Shown here piece after piece: positions 52,308-63,104 of a stretch of 64,000 bases of DNA (the stretch's first letter is position 1; each line of letters opens with the position of its first letter). A model generated the notes under the pieces. The model saw only the letters and a list, made by a program, of their open reading frames with translations, had not been told where the DNA came from and searched no databases. The DNA comes from Mucilaginibacter terrae. Lineage in GTDB: Bacteria; Bacteroidota; Bacteroidia; Sphingobacteriales; Sphingobacteriaceae. Location of the stretch: the NCBI RefSeq assembly GCF_031951985.1, contig NZ_JAVLVU010000001.1:3472001-3536000 (forward strand), in the 5' to 3' direction. Made by a program: the position numbers and the translations under genes.

Positions 52308-52853
52308 ATGAAGAAATTGTTTCTTGCTATTGCCCTAATGATGAGTGTTTTATCGTCACAAGCTCAAACAAAAAGTGTTCCAAATCAAACCGAAGAAAGC
52401 GACGAGGACAAAAGCTTAGCAAAAGATTACTTCTCACAAATTATGGGTGTAGCTATGTCGGCCACCTCTAACGTGAAGTTATTTCAGTTTGTTTATGATT
52501 GGGTTGGCACCCCTTACCGCTTAGGCGGCGATACCAAACGCGGTATTGATTGTTCGGGTTTTGCTTACCAGCTTTATACCAAAGTATTTAACACAGCCAT
52601 TGGTAACAATAGCCGTAATATTTTCAGCACGGTTAACCCCGTTAGCAAAACTGATTTAAAAGAAGGCGACCTGGTTTTCTTTAAAATACACAGCCGCGCT
52701 ATTACCCATGTTGGGGTTTATATTGGTAACGGCAAATTTGCCCATGCCTCAACCAGCAAAGGCGTAATGATCAGTTACCTGGCCGACCCATACTGGACGC
52801 GCTACTATTACAAAGGCGGACGGCTGTTAGCAGATGCCCCTCAGAATAACTAA
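52308..52853 (+). CDS. NlpC/P60 cell-wall hydrolase
   Basis: 181 residues, signal peptide ending SSQAQ (residue 20). Papain-like C40 peptidase: catalytic Cys82 (GIDCSGFAY), His134 (THVGVYIG) and His146 (GKFAHAS). Cuts gamma-D-Glu-diaminopimelate links in peptidoglycan stems. Own promoter and terminator. Confidence 0.92.
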   Translation: MKKLFLAIALMMSVLSSQAQTKSVPNQTEESDEDKSLAKDYFSQIMGVAMSATSNVKLFQFVYDWVGTPYRLGGDTKRGIDCSGFAYQLYTKVFNTAIGNNSRNIFSTVNPVSKTDLKEGDLVFFKIHSRAITHVGVYIGNGKFAHASTSKGVMISYLADPYWTRYYYKGGRLLADAPQNN

Positions 52854-52865
52854 TATATATAATAG

Positions 52866-52894
52866 AGCTCCCGCCAAAAACGGGAGCTTTTTTT
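52866..52894 (+). terminator. Intrinsic terminator after NlpC/P60
   Basis: AGCTCCCG / CGGGAGCT stem with a CCAAAAA loop and seven T. Confidence 0.85.
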
Positions 52895-52896
52895 GC

Positions 52897-53002
52897 CCCA
52901 AGCCTAACCCTATCCGCCTAAGGCGGAAGGGCTTTAAGAACTTGGATTTTATTTTAAAGTCTTCCGCCTCAGGCGGAGAAGATTTAGAGGGGACTTAGGG
53001 CT
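52897..53002. repeat. Palindrome-rich intergenic repeat
   Basis: About 106 bp with two GC-rich palindromes, CCGCCTAAGGCGG and TCCGCCTCAGGCGGA, about 60 bp apart, flanked by AAGCCTAACCC and AGATTTAGAGGGGACTTAGGG. The two halves look inverted relative to each other. I recall the flank TTTAGAGGGGACTT as common in Sphingobacteriaceae repeats; untested. Confidence 0.65.
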
Positions 53003-53008
53003 TCTTCT

Positions 53009-53194
53009 TTAATCCGTATCCTTGGTATTCTTTACCAGGCCAATACCCGAAAAGAAGAACAATACCGAAATTATGCCCACTACTACCAATGTTGTGGCAT
53101 TGCCCGAATGCTGTATTACACCAATACCGGTGTAAATTAATCCTACTATACCCAACACGGTAAGTATAGCGCCGAAAGTACGTTTTAAGTTCAT
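53009..53194 (-). CDS. Small two-helix membrane protein, 61 aa
   Basis: Two hydrophobic helices (RTFGAILTVLGIVGLIYTGIGVI and TTLVVVGIISVLFFFSGIGLV), short charged tail. Unknown; commonly seen small membrane proteins of Bacteroidota have this shape. Confidence 0.65.
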   Translation of the reverse strand: MNLKRTFGAILTVLGIVGLIYTGIGVIQHSGNATTLVVVGIISVLFFFSGIGLVKNTKDTD

Positions 53195-53272
53195 GTGTAA
53201 ATATTTTGGTTAAAATGGATGTAACGTATATTAATTCGTTTATCTTTATTTCATCACATATAACACCGAATT

Positions 53273-54211
53273 ATGAATGCCGTTTGGATTGCTCTCGCAA
53301 TTATTTTATTTATTGTATTAATTACTTCGTTTGTAACCGTTAAACAAGGCACAGTGGGCGTAGTAACCGTATTTGGAAAGTACCGCCGCATACTGCTACC
53401 GGGCCTTAATTTTAAGATACCTTTAATAGAGGTATTATACTCACGCATATCTATACAAAATCGCTCGGTTGAATTGGAGTTTCAGGCTGTAACGGTAGAC
53501 CAGGCCAATGTATACTTTAAGGCCATGATACTCTACTCGGTTTTTGACCAGAGCGAGGAGGCCATTAAAGCCGTAGCCTTTAAGTTTGTGGACGAGCGTA
53601 ACCTGATGCAGGCATTGGTGCGCACGGTAGAAGGTTCTATACGGGCATACGTAGCCACCAAGCGCCAGAGCGATGTGCTTATCCTCCGCCGCGAAATAGT
53701 GGAACACGTTAAGGAGCAGATTGATAATATACTGGAAGGCTGGGGTTATCACTTGCAAGACCTTCAATTGAACGATATTACCTTCGATGATATCATCATG
53801 AAATCGATGAGCCAGGTAGTGGCCTCTAACAACCTGAAGGCCGCCGCCGAAAACGAAGGACAAGCACTCCTCATCACTAAAACCAAAGCTGCCGAGGCCG
53901 AAGGTAATGCTATTAAAATTGCCGCCGAGGCCGATCGTCAGGCATCGCAGTTACGTGGTCAGGGTGTGGCTTTGTTCCGCGAGGAAGTGGCCAAAGGTAT
54001 GAGCGTAGCCGCCAAAGAAATGCACCAGGCCAATATGGATACCTCGGTGATCCTCTTTACCATGTGGACAGAAGCCATAAAGCATTTCAGCGAAAACTCG
54101 AAAGGCAATGTGATCTTTTTAGATGGATCGGCCGATAATATGCAAAAGACCATGAAAGAAATGATGGCCATGCACTCCCTGCAAACAGACGAAGTGAAGA
54201 GGGCACAGTAA
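53273..54211 (+). CDS. SPFH domain / band 7 membrane protein
   Basis: 312 residues: N-terminal membrane helix (4-22), SPFH domain (VKQGTVGVVTVFGKYRRILLPGLNFKIPL to about 180), then an Ala/Glu-rich coiled coil (AEAEGNAIKIAAEADRQASQLRGQG). Forms membrane microdomain scaffolds; may sit with a protease. No NfeD partner next to it. Confidence 0.88.
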   Translation: MNAVWIALAIILFIVLITSFVTVKQGTVGVVTVFGKYRRILLPGLNFKIPLIEVLYSRISIQNRSVELEFQAVTVDQANVYFKAMILYSVFDQSEEAIKAVAFKFVDERNLMQALVRTVEGSIRAYVATKRQSDVLILRREIVEHVKEQIDNILEGWGYHLQDLQLNDITFDDIIMKSMSQVVASNNLKAAAENEGQALLITKTKAAEAEGNAIKIAAEADRQASQLRGQGVALFREEVAKGMSVAAKEMHQANMDTSVILFTMWTEAIKHFSENSKGNVIFLDGSADNMQKTMKEMMAMHSLQTDEVKRAQ

Positions 54212-54232
54212 AAAATAACAAAAAGCGCTAAC

Positions 54233-54268
54233 AAAAAAGCCGTGGCTGTTTACAGCCACGGCTTTTTT
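54233..54268. terminator. Bidirectional terminator, SPFH / gltX
   Basis: AAAAAAGCCGTGGCTG (54233-54248) and CAGCCACGGCTTTTTT (54253-54268), loop TTTA, convergent genes. Confidence 0.9.
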
Positions 54269-54281
54269 TATACTCAGTAAA

Positions 54282-56024
<1,743 letters not shown>

Positions 56025-56029
56025 AACAA

Positions 56030-57256
56030 ATGGATAATCCGTACCAACGAAAAAAGCGCTGGAAATATTTGTTATTGTTTTTTGCGGTAATTATTGCCGG
56101 CAGTTCGTTGTTGTACACGCAATACCTGGTAAAAAACATTGCTAAAAGCGAGCGTAAGAGTGCACAGGTTTGGGCACAGGCTATGAAACAGGTTTTCAAA
56201 ACCGTTGATGAAGACCACCTGAACTTTGTTTTTTTAGTGCGCGACAGCTTGTTGGTACCGGCCATTATTACCGATGAAAAAGGCGATTTTAAATTCAGTC
56301 GCGGATTGGATACTACCAAAACTTTTATAGAGCTGCCTCCCGAGCCCGGCATCGATAATAAAAAGGCACCGGTTTACGATATTAAGTATTTTGAGAACGA
56401 ACTGGCCATTATGAAAGCCCAGCATGAGCCCATTAAAATAAAAATGGACATACCCGGGCTTGGCGAAACCTTTTGGTTCGTGTATTACAAGGAGTCGTTA
56501 CTGTTGAGCCAGTTGCGGGTTTTTCCTTATATACAGCTCACCATTATTGCCATATTTTTAGGAGTGGCATATTCGGCGTTTAGTTCAGAGCGCAAATCGG
56601 AGCAAAACCAGGTTTGGGTAGGCTTGGCTAAAGAAACTGCTCACCAACTGGGCACGCCCATATCATCACTACTGGCGTGGATAGAGTTATTAAAAGATAA
56701 GTTTAATGCCGAAGAAGATCCGCTGATTGCCGAAATGGCTAATGACGTAAAGCGCCTGGAAGTGGTGGCCGACCGTTTCTCTAAAATTGGTTCGAAACCG
56801 GTATTGGATGCACACTCGGTTTACGAGGTGGTTAATGATTTTGTGAACTACTTTAGGGTGCGCGTTACAGATAAAATTACTTTTGAGGTGCGGGGCGATC
56901 GTTATTTAAAAGCCGGAATTAATGTGCCCCTGTTTGACTGGGTAATTGAGAACCTGCTTAAAAATGCAGTTAACGCCATTGAAGGCAAAGGCAGCATTAA
57001 GGTTGATATTGTAGCCAGCAAGGCCCGCAACCAGGTTTATATTGATGTAACCGATTCGGGCAAAGGCATTCCGCGATCAAAATTTGTTACCGTTTTTCGC
57101 CCCGGCTACACCACGCGTAAACGCGGTTGGGGATTAGGCCTTTCGCTCACCAAACGTATGGTAGAGAATTACCACAACGGACAAATTTTTGTGAAAGACT
57201 CGGAAGTGGGTAAAGGCACCACGTTTAGAATTGTACTCAGAAGCATAGAAGAATGA
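56030..57256 (+). CDS. Membrane sensor histidine kinase
   Basis: 408 residues. Helix at 13-30, a periplasmic segment of about 130 residues with no known fold, helix at about 162-180, then a HisKA-like domain with H205 in KETAHQLGTPISSLLAWIELL and HATPase (NLLKNAVNAIEG; DSGKGIPRSKF; RGWGLGLSLTKRMV). No receiver; no response regulator next to it. ATGA overlap with the DinB gene. Confidence 0.9.
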   Translation: MDNPYQRKKRWKYLLLFFAVIIAGSSLLYTQYLVKNIAKSERKSAQVWAQAMKQVFKTVDEDHLNFVFLVRDSLLVPAIITDEKGDFKFSRGLDTTKTFIELPPEPGIDNKKAPVYDIKYFENELAIMKAQHEPIKIKMDIPGLGETFWFVYYKESLLLSQLRVFPYIQLTIIAIFLGVAYSAFSSERKSEQNQVWVGLAKETAHQLGTPISSLLAWIELLKDKFNAEEDPLIAEMANDVKRLEVVADRFSKIGSKPVLDAHSVYEVVNDFVNYFRVRVTDKITFEVRGDRYLKAGINVPLFDWVIENLLKNAVNAIEGKGSIKVDIVASKARNQVYIDVTDSGKGIPRSKFVTVFRPGYTTRKRGWGLGLSLTKRMVENYHNGQIFVKDSEVGKGTTFRIVLRSIEE

Positions 57257-57768
57257 TAACCCAACCTCAACCCGGCGAATACGCCTCGTTTTACGAAGGC
57301 TATATTAATAAGGCTGCCCAGGCGGGCAATGTGTTGCAAACCCTCGTGCAGTTAAAAGACAGTACTTTCGGGTTTTTTACCAGCCTGCCGCCCGAAAAGA
57401 CCGACTACGCCTATGCCGAAGGCAAGTGGACAATAAAGCAATTGCTCAGCCATATGATTGATGCCGAGCGGGTATTTGCCTTTAGGTTGTTGTGCTTTTT
57501 GCGGCGCGATGCAACACCATTGCCTGGTTTTGACGAGAACGCTTATGTTGAGCAAACCGATTTAAGCAATTTTACGCTGCAAAACTTAGCCGCCGAGTTT
57601 AAAGCCCTGCGCGAGGCTAATTTGTTTCTCTATAATTCGGTAACCGATGAACAATCCTTATACCAGGGAACTGCCAATGGAAGGCCGGTATCGGTAAGGG
57701 CGTTGCTGTACATAACTGCCGGGCACGAATTGCATCATATCAGCATTATAAAAGAGCGTTACCTGTAA
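57253..57768 (+). CDS. DinB family protein
   Basis: 171 residues, four-helix bundle of the DinB/YfiT type with metal histidines in LLSHMIDAERVFAFR and GHELHHISII. Family members are metal-dependent transferases using thiols such as bacillithiol. Coupled to the kinase gene by ATGA overlap, so its expression follows the kinase. Confidence 0.85.
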   Translation: MITQPQPGEYASFYEGYINKAAQAGNVLQTLVQLKDSTFGFFTSLPPEKTDYAYAEGKWTIKQLLSHMIDAERVFAFRLLCFLRRDATPLPGFDENAYVEQTDLSNFTLQNLAAEFKALREANLFLYNSVTDEQSLYQGTANGRPVSVRALLYITAGHELHHISIIKERYL

Positions 57769-57829
57769 ACGGCAAAAAGCCTCCTCCTGTTATAGAAGAT
57801 GCTTTGTTGCGGTAAAAAAGAGGAGTGGG

Positions 57830-58216
57830 TTAAACGGTCTCTTCTTCTTTAGAATAGGTGATGGTTCTTTGTGCGTCGTCCTTTTTCTCAATCACGTATG
57901 ATAAAAACAAGCCAGCTCCGCCAAATATGGCAATTAAAGCAAAGTATATAGCTTCGTTTTCCTCATGATGAAGGTTGCTTGAAAAAAGGGTACGGTCTAA
58001 CACAAAGGCTATAAATAAACCTAAACCTGCGCCAATTAAAAGCAAACCCCATTTAAGGTTTTGGTACGGTGCCGATTGTGGCTTATAACGGCGTGGGTCC
58101 ATACCGCGCTCGATCATGGCCATTTTTTCGCGTTTTTGCAGGTAAACAATTCCAAAAACCAAAGCAAACATGGCAAGTGGAACTAAAATAGGGATTAAAA
58201 TTTCTGGGCCTTCCAT
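57830..58216 (-). CDS. DUF6249-like membrane protein
   Basis: 128 residues: helix at 6-26, the conserved-looking MAMIERGMDPRRYKP segment, then two more helices (LKWGLLLIGAGLGLFIAFVLD; YFALIAIFGGAGLFLSYVI) and a charged tail. Function unknown for the family. Confidence 0.7.
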   Translation of the reverse strand: MEGPEILIPILVPLAMFALVFGIVYLQKREKMAMIERGMDPRRYKPQSAPYQNLKWGLLLIGAGLGLFIAFVLDRTLFSSNLHHEENEAIYFALIAIFGGAGLFLSYVIEKKDDAQRTITYSKEEETV

Positions 58217-58371
58217 TGTATTAAAAATTAAAGTAAGTAAATATTGTTGTTAAAATCCTCGCCAGCAGTGGCGATTTGTGTACTATGACCACACGTTTTT
58301 TAAGGAGGTTACAGGGAAGAGACAAATTTTTTAATATTTTTATTTCCAGGCTTATATAACGCTTGCTGGCT

Positions 58372-58875
58372 ATGAGAGCATTATTAATAACTATATTTTC
58401 AGGATGCTTATTTTTCCAAGTCATGGCTCAAACAGAAGTTGAAAATCAACTGATTTCTCGGGTTCATGAGCTTCAAAAAGCAGGTATTGACACTATAGTT
58501 CATTTTAGAGAAAATTTTGGCGGTATGTTTATACCTCTCGATGAGATAAAAAAGGATTCCTGCTACGCCGTTGACAAAATGTACCTGTTTTGGCTCAAAA
58601 ATGGCAAAGCCTATATACAGCGATTTGATAATTGCCTAAAACATGCCCCCGTGCGTATTAATCCTTATTTTATAACTACCTTTTCCAGCTATGTAAAAAA
58701 CATAAAAGCCGAAAATATCTTGCCTGCTCAATATGAAGAACCATTGTTTTTGGGAATGTTTAAAAATAAAGTGACATTGTTTGTCGCGCATTGCGGATAC
58801 ATCAAATTCAAATATTACCAGCGCGGTAACTCGTTTGAAAAGGAGTTTAATGATTACGGATTATATAGTAAATAG
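58372..58875 (+). CDS. Exported protein of unknown function, 167 aa
   Basis: ATG 58372 gives the signal MRALLITIFSGCLFFQVMAQ; an in-frame TTG three codons earlier is less likely. The mature part has CY, NC and HCGY cysteines and no recognised domain. Higher A/T than neighbours. Confidence 0.6.
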   Translation: MRALLITIFSGCLFFQVMAQTEVENQLISRVHELQKAGIDTIVHFRENFGGMFIPLDEIKKDSCYAVDKMYLFWLKNGKAYIQRFDNCLKHAPVRINPYFITTFSSYVKNIKAENILPAQYEEPLFLGMFKNKVTLFVAHCGYIKFKYYQRGNSFEKEFNDYGLYSK

Positions 58876-59073
58876 ATAGACCGAAACCATCAGCAACTCA
58901 ATATTAATTATGAGCATAACCATAACACCATCATATATAAACTCATGGTACTTGTAAAAAAACAGATAAAAGAGTTGAAGCTGGATTGATCTAATAGTAA
59001 TTCGTTTAAATCATTTATTTTTATTCCAACACCTGTAACCTATTCTGAAAACCGGTGGTCATAGCTGTTGTAA

Positions 59074-59655
59074 ATGCAAAGCAAGCTTTCGGATATCGAA
59101 TTAATTGAGCAAACCCTGGGGGGCAACCAATCGGCCTATGCCGATTTGGTGAAGCGGCACCAGCGGTTTGTGTTTACGCTGGCTACGCGTTTTACCAAAA
59201 CCCGCGAAGATGCCGAAGAGGTAGCGCAAGACAGCTTTGTAAAAGCCTATCGTTCGTTGCAAAACTTTGAAGGCCACAGCAAATTTACCACTTGGCTGTA
59301 CAGTATAGTTTATACTACCGCCATGACATTTTTGCGCAAACGCAGGTTAGATACCTCATCAATTGATGATGAGAAGAATTTTATACAAGTAGAGAACCAG
59401 AATGCCGGGTTTGAAAATAACCTGGCCGAAAACAGATCGAGGGCATTTTACCTGAACCAGGCAATTGAGCAGCTGCTGCCCGATGATGCCACCATAATTA
59501 CCCTATTTTATAAGGGTGAACAAACATTAGAAGAAATTGCCGTAACTTTAGGTATTGAGCCTAACAATGTTAAAGTAAAACTATTCAGGGCGCGCCAGCG
59601 TTTGAAAGAAAAGCTGGAACGTTCATTAAAACACGAAGTGAACGAGTTGTTATGA
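59074..59655 (+). CDS. ECF-type RNA polymerase sigma factor
   Basis: 193 residues. Sigma region 2 (YADLVKRHQRFVFTLATRFTKTREDAEEVAQDSFVKAYRSL) and region 4 (LPDDATIITLFYKGEQTLEEIAVTLGIEPNNVKVKLFRARQRLKEKL). Opens transcription of a stress regulon. Start of the next gene overlaps its stop (ATGA), and that gene has the shape of its anti-sigma factor. Confidence 0.92.
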   Translation: MQSKLSDIELIEQTLGGNQSAYADLVKRHQRFVFTLATRFTKTREDAEEVAQDSFVKAYRSLQNFEGHSKFTTWLYSIVYTTAMTFLRKRRLDTSSIDDEKNFIQVENQNAGFENNLAENRSRAFYLNQAIEQLLPDDATIITLFYKGEQTLEEIAVTLGIEPNNVKVKLFRARQRLKEKLERSLKHEVNELL

Positions 59656-60152
59656 GGAATATTGAGGAACAATTGTGGAATTATTTGGATGGTACCTGCA
59701 CTCCGCAAGAGCGCGAGGTTATGGAACACCTGATTGCCACCGATGAAACATATCAGCAAAAGTACGAAGAGATTAAAGCCTTTAACCTCGAACTGCAGGA
59801 TATAGAGCTTGATGCCCCGCCTATGGCTTTTACTTTTAACGTAATGGAAGCCATACGTACCGAGGAAGCTGCTAAGCCACTTAAAGCCAGTATAGATAAT
59901 CGCATTATTAAAGGAATTGCCGCATTTTTTATAGTGAGTATTGTGGCCATTTTGGTTGTGGCACTGGCCAGTACCAACTGGTCTGCCGGTGTAGAAAATA
60001 GCTTTAAAGTGCCGGAGATACGTTTACCTGAGTTTAAAAACTATTTTAGCGGCCCTGTATTTAAAGGATTTTTATTTTTTGATGCAGTGGGCTTATTATA
60101 CTTTTTAGATAGTTACCTGCGTAAGCGCAAAGTGCAGCAACAGGCTCACTAA
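59652..60152 (+). CDS. Putative membrane anti-sigma factor
   Basis: 166 residues: a cytoplasmic domain of about 85 residues, of the zinc-finger anti-sigma type in shape (LWNYLDGTCTPQEREVMEHLIATDETYQQ) though lacking the HxxxCxxC cluster, then a membrane helix (ISGIAAFFIVSIVAILVVALA region, about 98-116), periplasmic segment and a second helix near the C terminus. Coupled to the ECF sigma gene. Assigned mainly from context. Confidence 0.65.
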   Translation: MRNIEEQLWNYLDGTCTPQEREVMEHLIATDETYQQKYEEIKAFNLELQDIELDAPPMAFTFNVMEAIRTEEAAKPLKASIDNRIIKGIAAFFIVSIVAILVVALASTNWSAGVENSFKVPEIRLPEFKNYFSGPVFKGFLFFDAVGLLYFLDSYLRKRKVQQQAH

Positions 60153-60366
60153 AAACAACACTTTTGTACACAATTTTGTACACAGGTTTGGCACTCCTAT
60201 ATGTTGTAACATGAATAAAGAATTTATAGCATTTAAAACGCTTCAAAATGAGGCAAAAAGAAATTTAAAAATATTGTTACATAATTCTTGAGTTTGGTAC
60301 AAGAATTGTATTATTGTACACGAATTGGTAAACTTACCAATTTAATTGTGATAAGGTTTAGGTTGA

Positions 60367-60398
60367 AAGTCCCCCGGTGCAAGACTGGGGGGCTTTTT
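60367..60398 (+). terminator. Intrinsic terminator with no gene directly upstream
   Basis: AAGTCCCCC / GGGGGGCTT 9-bp stem with an 11-nt loop, then TTTTT. Confidence 0.75.
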
Positions 60399-60474
60399 AT
60401 TTGTACCTACCTCATCTCTCAAAAATACCCTCTGTGGGGTAAGCCACTTTCCCAAATTTTCCTGTATACTTTTA

Positions 60475-60482
60475 TATCTTTG
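60475..60482 (+). promoter_or_regulatory. -7 box of the DUF2911 gene
   Basis: TATCTTTG, exact TAnnTTTG, 23 bp before the ATG at 60506; weak -33. Confidence 0.45.
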
Positions 60483-60505
60483 GAGCATCCATAAAGATCA
60501 ATCCA

Positions 60506-61348
60506 ATGAAAAAGTTGTACACGCTCGTTTTTACACTGCTGGTAGCCGGCAGTGCCTTTACCACACAGGCTCAGGGCTTAAAACTGCCCCAGGCAAGCTC
60601 AGCACAAACAATTACACAAGAGTTTGGCTTAGGCAAAATCACCTTATCTTACTCTCGCCCTAATGTAAAAGGGCGTAAAGTTTTTGGCACAATGGAACCT
60701 TATGGAGCAGTTTGGCGCACTGGTGCCAACTCGGCAACGGCAATTACTTTTACTGATGAGGTTACTATTGAAGGTAACAAAATACCCGCTGGCGAGTATG
60801 GTTTATTTACCATTCCGGGAGCTAATGAATGGACCATCATTCTAAATAAAACTGCAAAACAGTGGGGTGCTTATGATTACAAGCAAGTCGATGATGTGTT
60901 ACGCTTTAAAGTAAAACCTGCCAAAACCGCCGCATTGACAGAAACTTTTGCCATGCAATTTGCCAATGTGACAGCCTCTTCGCTCGATTTAGTTTTAGCC
61001 TGGGAAAATACTTCGGTTAGCTTTAATATTAAAACTGATGTAGATAGCCGCGTTATGGCTGGGATTGACGAAGCCATGAAAGGTGAGAAAAAACCTTACT
61101 TTGCTGCCGCCCAATACTACTACGATAACAACAAAGACATCAACAAGGCTTTAGAGTGGATTACCGAAGCCGACAAAAATTCAAAACCAGCTTTCTACCT
61201 CAAATACTGGAAAGCGCGCATCCAACTTAAAAAAGGTGATAAAGCTGCCGCTATTGCCAGTGCCAAAGAAGGTCTTGCTTTAGCCAAAGAAGCTAAAAAT
61301 GATGAGTATGTGCGCCTTAATGAAGGAGTAATTGCTCAGGCTAAGTAG
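60506..61348 (+). CDS. Secreted DUF2911 protein
   Basis: 280 residues, signal ends TTQAQ. Residues 30-175 match the DUF2911 pattern: TYS-type strand, RKVFGTMEPYGAVWRTGANSATAITFTDEV, IPAGEYGLFTIPG and EWTIILNK. The C-terminal ~90 residues are helical and TPR-like (ALEWITEADKNSKPAFYLKYWKA). Function unknown; common and abundant in Bacteroidota. Confidence 0.85.
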   Translation: MKKLYTLVFTLLVAGSAFTTQAQGLKLPQASSAQTITQEFGLGKITLSYSRPNVKGRKVFGTMEPYGAVWRTGANSATAITFTDEVTIEGNKIPAGEYGLFTIPGANEWTIILNKTAKQWGAYDYKQVDDVLRFKVKPAKTAALTETFAMQFANVTASSLDLVLAWENTSVSFNIKTDVDSRVMAGIDEAMKGEKKPYFAAAQYYYDNNKDINKALEWITEADKNSKPAFYLKYWKARIQLKKGDKAAAIASAKEGLALAKEAKNDEYVRLNEGVIAQAK

Positions 61349-61396
61349 TTATTTGGTTACTAAGTTATTGGGAGGAAATTCTCTCACTATATATAG

Positions 61397-61424
61397 AAAG
61401 CCCGGTTTAATAAGCCGGGCTTTT
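61397..61424. terminator. Bidirectional terminator, DUF2911 / symporter
   Basis: AAGCCCGG (61398-61405) and CCGGGCTT (61415-61422) with T runs on both sides; overlaps the last codons of the convergent symporter gene. Confidence 0.75.
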
Positions 61425-63104
61425 TTGTTTGAAAATGGAATTAACTACCAAGGCGAAAATCACCACACCCAAGCAGCCCACCACATTTAGCCATAGGTAA
61501 GCCACTGCTTCGGTGTAACCGCAATAAACAACCACGGCTTCGGCAAGCAAAGCGGCTATAAATACGGCATTGCCCCTGATATTTTTTAAGTAGAAGGCTA
61601 CCACAAATACGCCCAATATTACCCCATATATATAGGAGCCTAACTTATTCACGGCTTCGAGCAGGTTACCCAGTTGACCGGCGTATAGCGCCATCACCAA
61701 ACATACTATGCCCCAAAAAACGGTTGCCAGGCGCGAGGCCATTACATACTGCCCGTCTGATGCATTTTTGTGAATTACCCGTTTATAAATATCTACCACA
61801 GTGGTTGAGGCCAGTGAGTTAAGCGCACTGGCGGTAGACCCCATGGAGGCCAGAAAAACAATGGCTATGAGCAACCCGATCAAGCCGCGCGGCAGGTAAT
61901 GCGTTACAAAATTAAGGAACACATAATTGGTGTCATTTACATCGGCCAGTGCATTGTTTTGCTTCATGAGCACTATGCCGCGGTTGCGCAGGGTATCGGT
62001 TTGGGCTTGTGCCCGCTGCAATTTGCCTTGTGCTGCTTTAACGGCATCTTTGCCCGAATTATTGAGCGTGTTGTTCAGTTCTTCGGCAGCGGCTTTGCGT
62101 TGTATAAATGCTTCGGCATATTGTTTTTCTAACGCATTATATTGTGCAGCATACGGGCTTTTCTTTACCTGCTCTACCTCGTTCCGGTTAAAAAACATAG
62201 GCGGCTGGTTAAACTGGTAAAAGGCAAATACCAGCACCCCAATTAACAAAATAAGGAACTGCATGGGTATTTTGATGAGCCCATTCATCAACAAACCTAT
62301 GCGGCTTTGCCCCACTGAGCTACCGGTTAGGTAACGGCCAACCTGGCTTTGATCGGTACCAAAGTACGAAAGTTGTAAAAAGAAACCGCCTATTACCCCA
62401 CTCCAAACATTGTACTGGTTTTTAGGGTCGAAGTGCCAGTCGATCACATTTACGCGGCCAAGCTTGCCGGCTATTTGCAGCGAGTTTTTAAAATTAACAT
62501 CATCGGGCAGCATCATTACCACCAGTACCCCGGCCAAAAACATACCGGCAAATATAATGCTCATTTGCAGCAGTTGGGTGTATGATACGGCCTTGGTTCC
62601 GCCCCAAACGGTATATACAATAACCAGTGTGCCTATAAAGAGCGTGGTGTATACCACATTAATTTGCAAGATAACCGACAGGATGATGGACGGCGCGTAA
62701 ATGGTTATACCCGTTGATAGCCCGCGTTGAATTAAGAACAGCCCCGCCGTTAAAGCCCGTGTTTTAAGGTCGAACCGTTGCTCGAGGTACTCGTATGCCG
62801 TGTAAACACGTAGTTTGTGAAATATGGGTACAAAGGTTACGCACAGCACGATCATGGCCAGCGGCAGGCCAAAGTAAAACTGTACAAAGCGCATACCATC
62901 GGAGTAGGCCAGTCCGGGAGCCGAGAGAAAGGTTATAGCACTGGCCTGCGTAGCCATTACCGATAGGCCAATGTGGTACCATGATAACGAGCGGCCACCA
63001 ACAAGGTATTGATCAAGATCTTTACTGCCCCGGCTTTTATAAATGCCGTAAGCAATAATGGCCAGCAAGGTTGTGGCTAATACGATCCAATCAATAAGGC
63101 TCAT
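61407..63104 (-). CDS. Sodium:solute symporter (SSS family)
   Basis: 565 residues, about 13 helices. Motifs: GGRSLSWYHIGLSVMATQASAITFLSAPG near the N terminus and SYFGTDQSQVGRYLTG in the middle, both of the SSS sodium site. A polar insert of about 95 residues (from NRNEVEQVKKSPYAAQYNALEK to TNYVFLNFV, nt 61940-62225) with a long coiled-coil run sits between two helices, unusual in this family. Substrate unknown. Preceded by two tiny membrane proteins whose genes overlap its start. Confidence 0.85.
   Translation of the reverse strand: MSLIDWIVLATTLLAIIAYGIYKSRGSKDLDQYLVGGRSLSWYHIGLSVMATQASAITFLSAPGLAYSDGMRFVQFYFGLPLAMIVLCVTFVPIFHKLRVYTAYEYLEQRFDLKTRALTAGLFLIQRGLSTGITIYAPSIILSVILQINVVYTTLFIGTLVIVYTVWGGTKAVSYTQLLQMSIIFAGMFLAGVLVVMMLPDDVNFKNSLQIAGKLGRVNVIDWHFDPKNQYNVWSGVIGGFFLQLSYFGTDQSQVGRYLTGSSVGQSRIGLLMNGLIKIPMQFLILLIGVLVFAFYQFNQPPMFFNRNEVEQVKKSPYAAQYNALEKQYAEAFIQRKAAAEELNNTLNNSGKDAVKAAQGKLQRAQAQTDTLRNRGIVLMKQNNALADVNDTNYVFLNFVTHYLPRGLIGLLIAIVFLASMGSTASALNSLASTTVVDIYKRVIHKNASDGQYVMASRLATVFWGIVCLVMALYAGQLGNLLEAVNKLGSYIYGVILGVFVVAFYLKNIRGNAVFIAALLAEAVVVYCGYTEAVAYLWLNVVGCLGVVIFALVVNSIFKQKSPAY

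Larger units (their letters stand above)
60153..60505 (+). other. 353-bp region with a candidate small RNA
   Basis: Contains a twin TTTTGTACACA repeat (60162-60172, 60174-60184), a perfect AATTGGTAA / TTACCAATT hairpin (60323-60342), and a strong terminator (60367-60398). Nothing codes here. Either an independent small RNA or the 3' end of the sigma/anti-sigma transcript. TATCTTTG at 60475-60482 is the promoter box of the next gene. Confidence 0.5.

Noticed and set aside
60187..60206. TTGGCAC followed by TTG, sigma-54-like
   Set aside because: The -24 and -12 elements are not at the required 10-bp spacing and GC is missing at -12.
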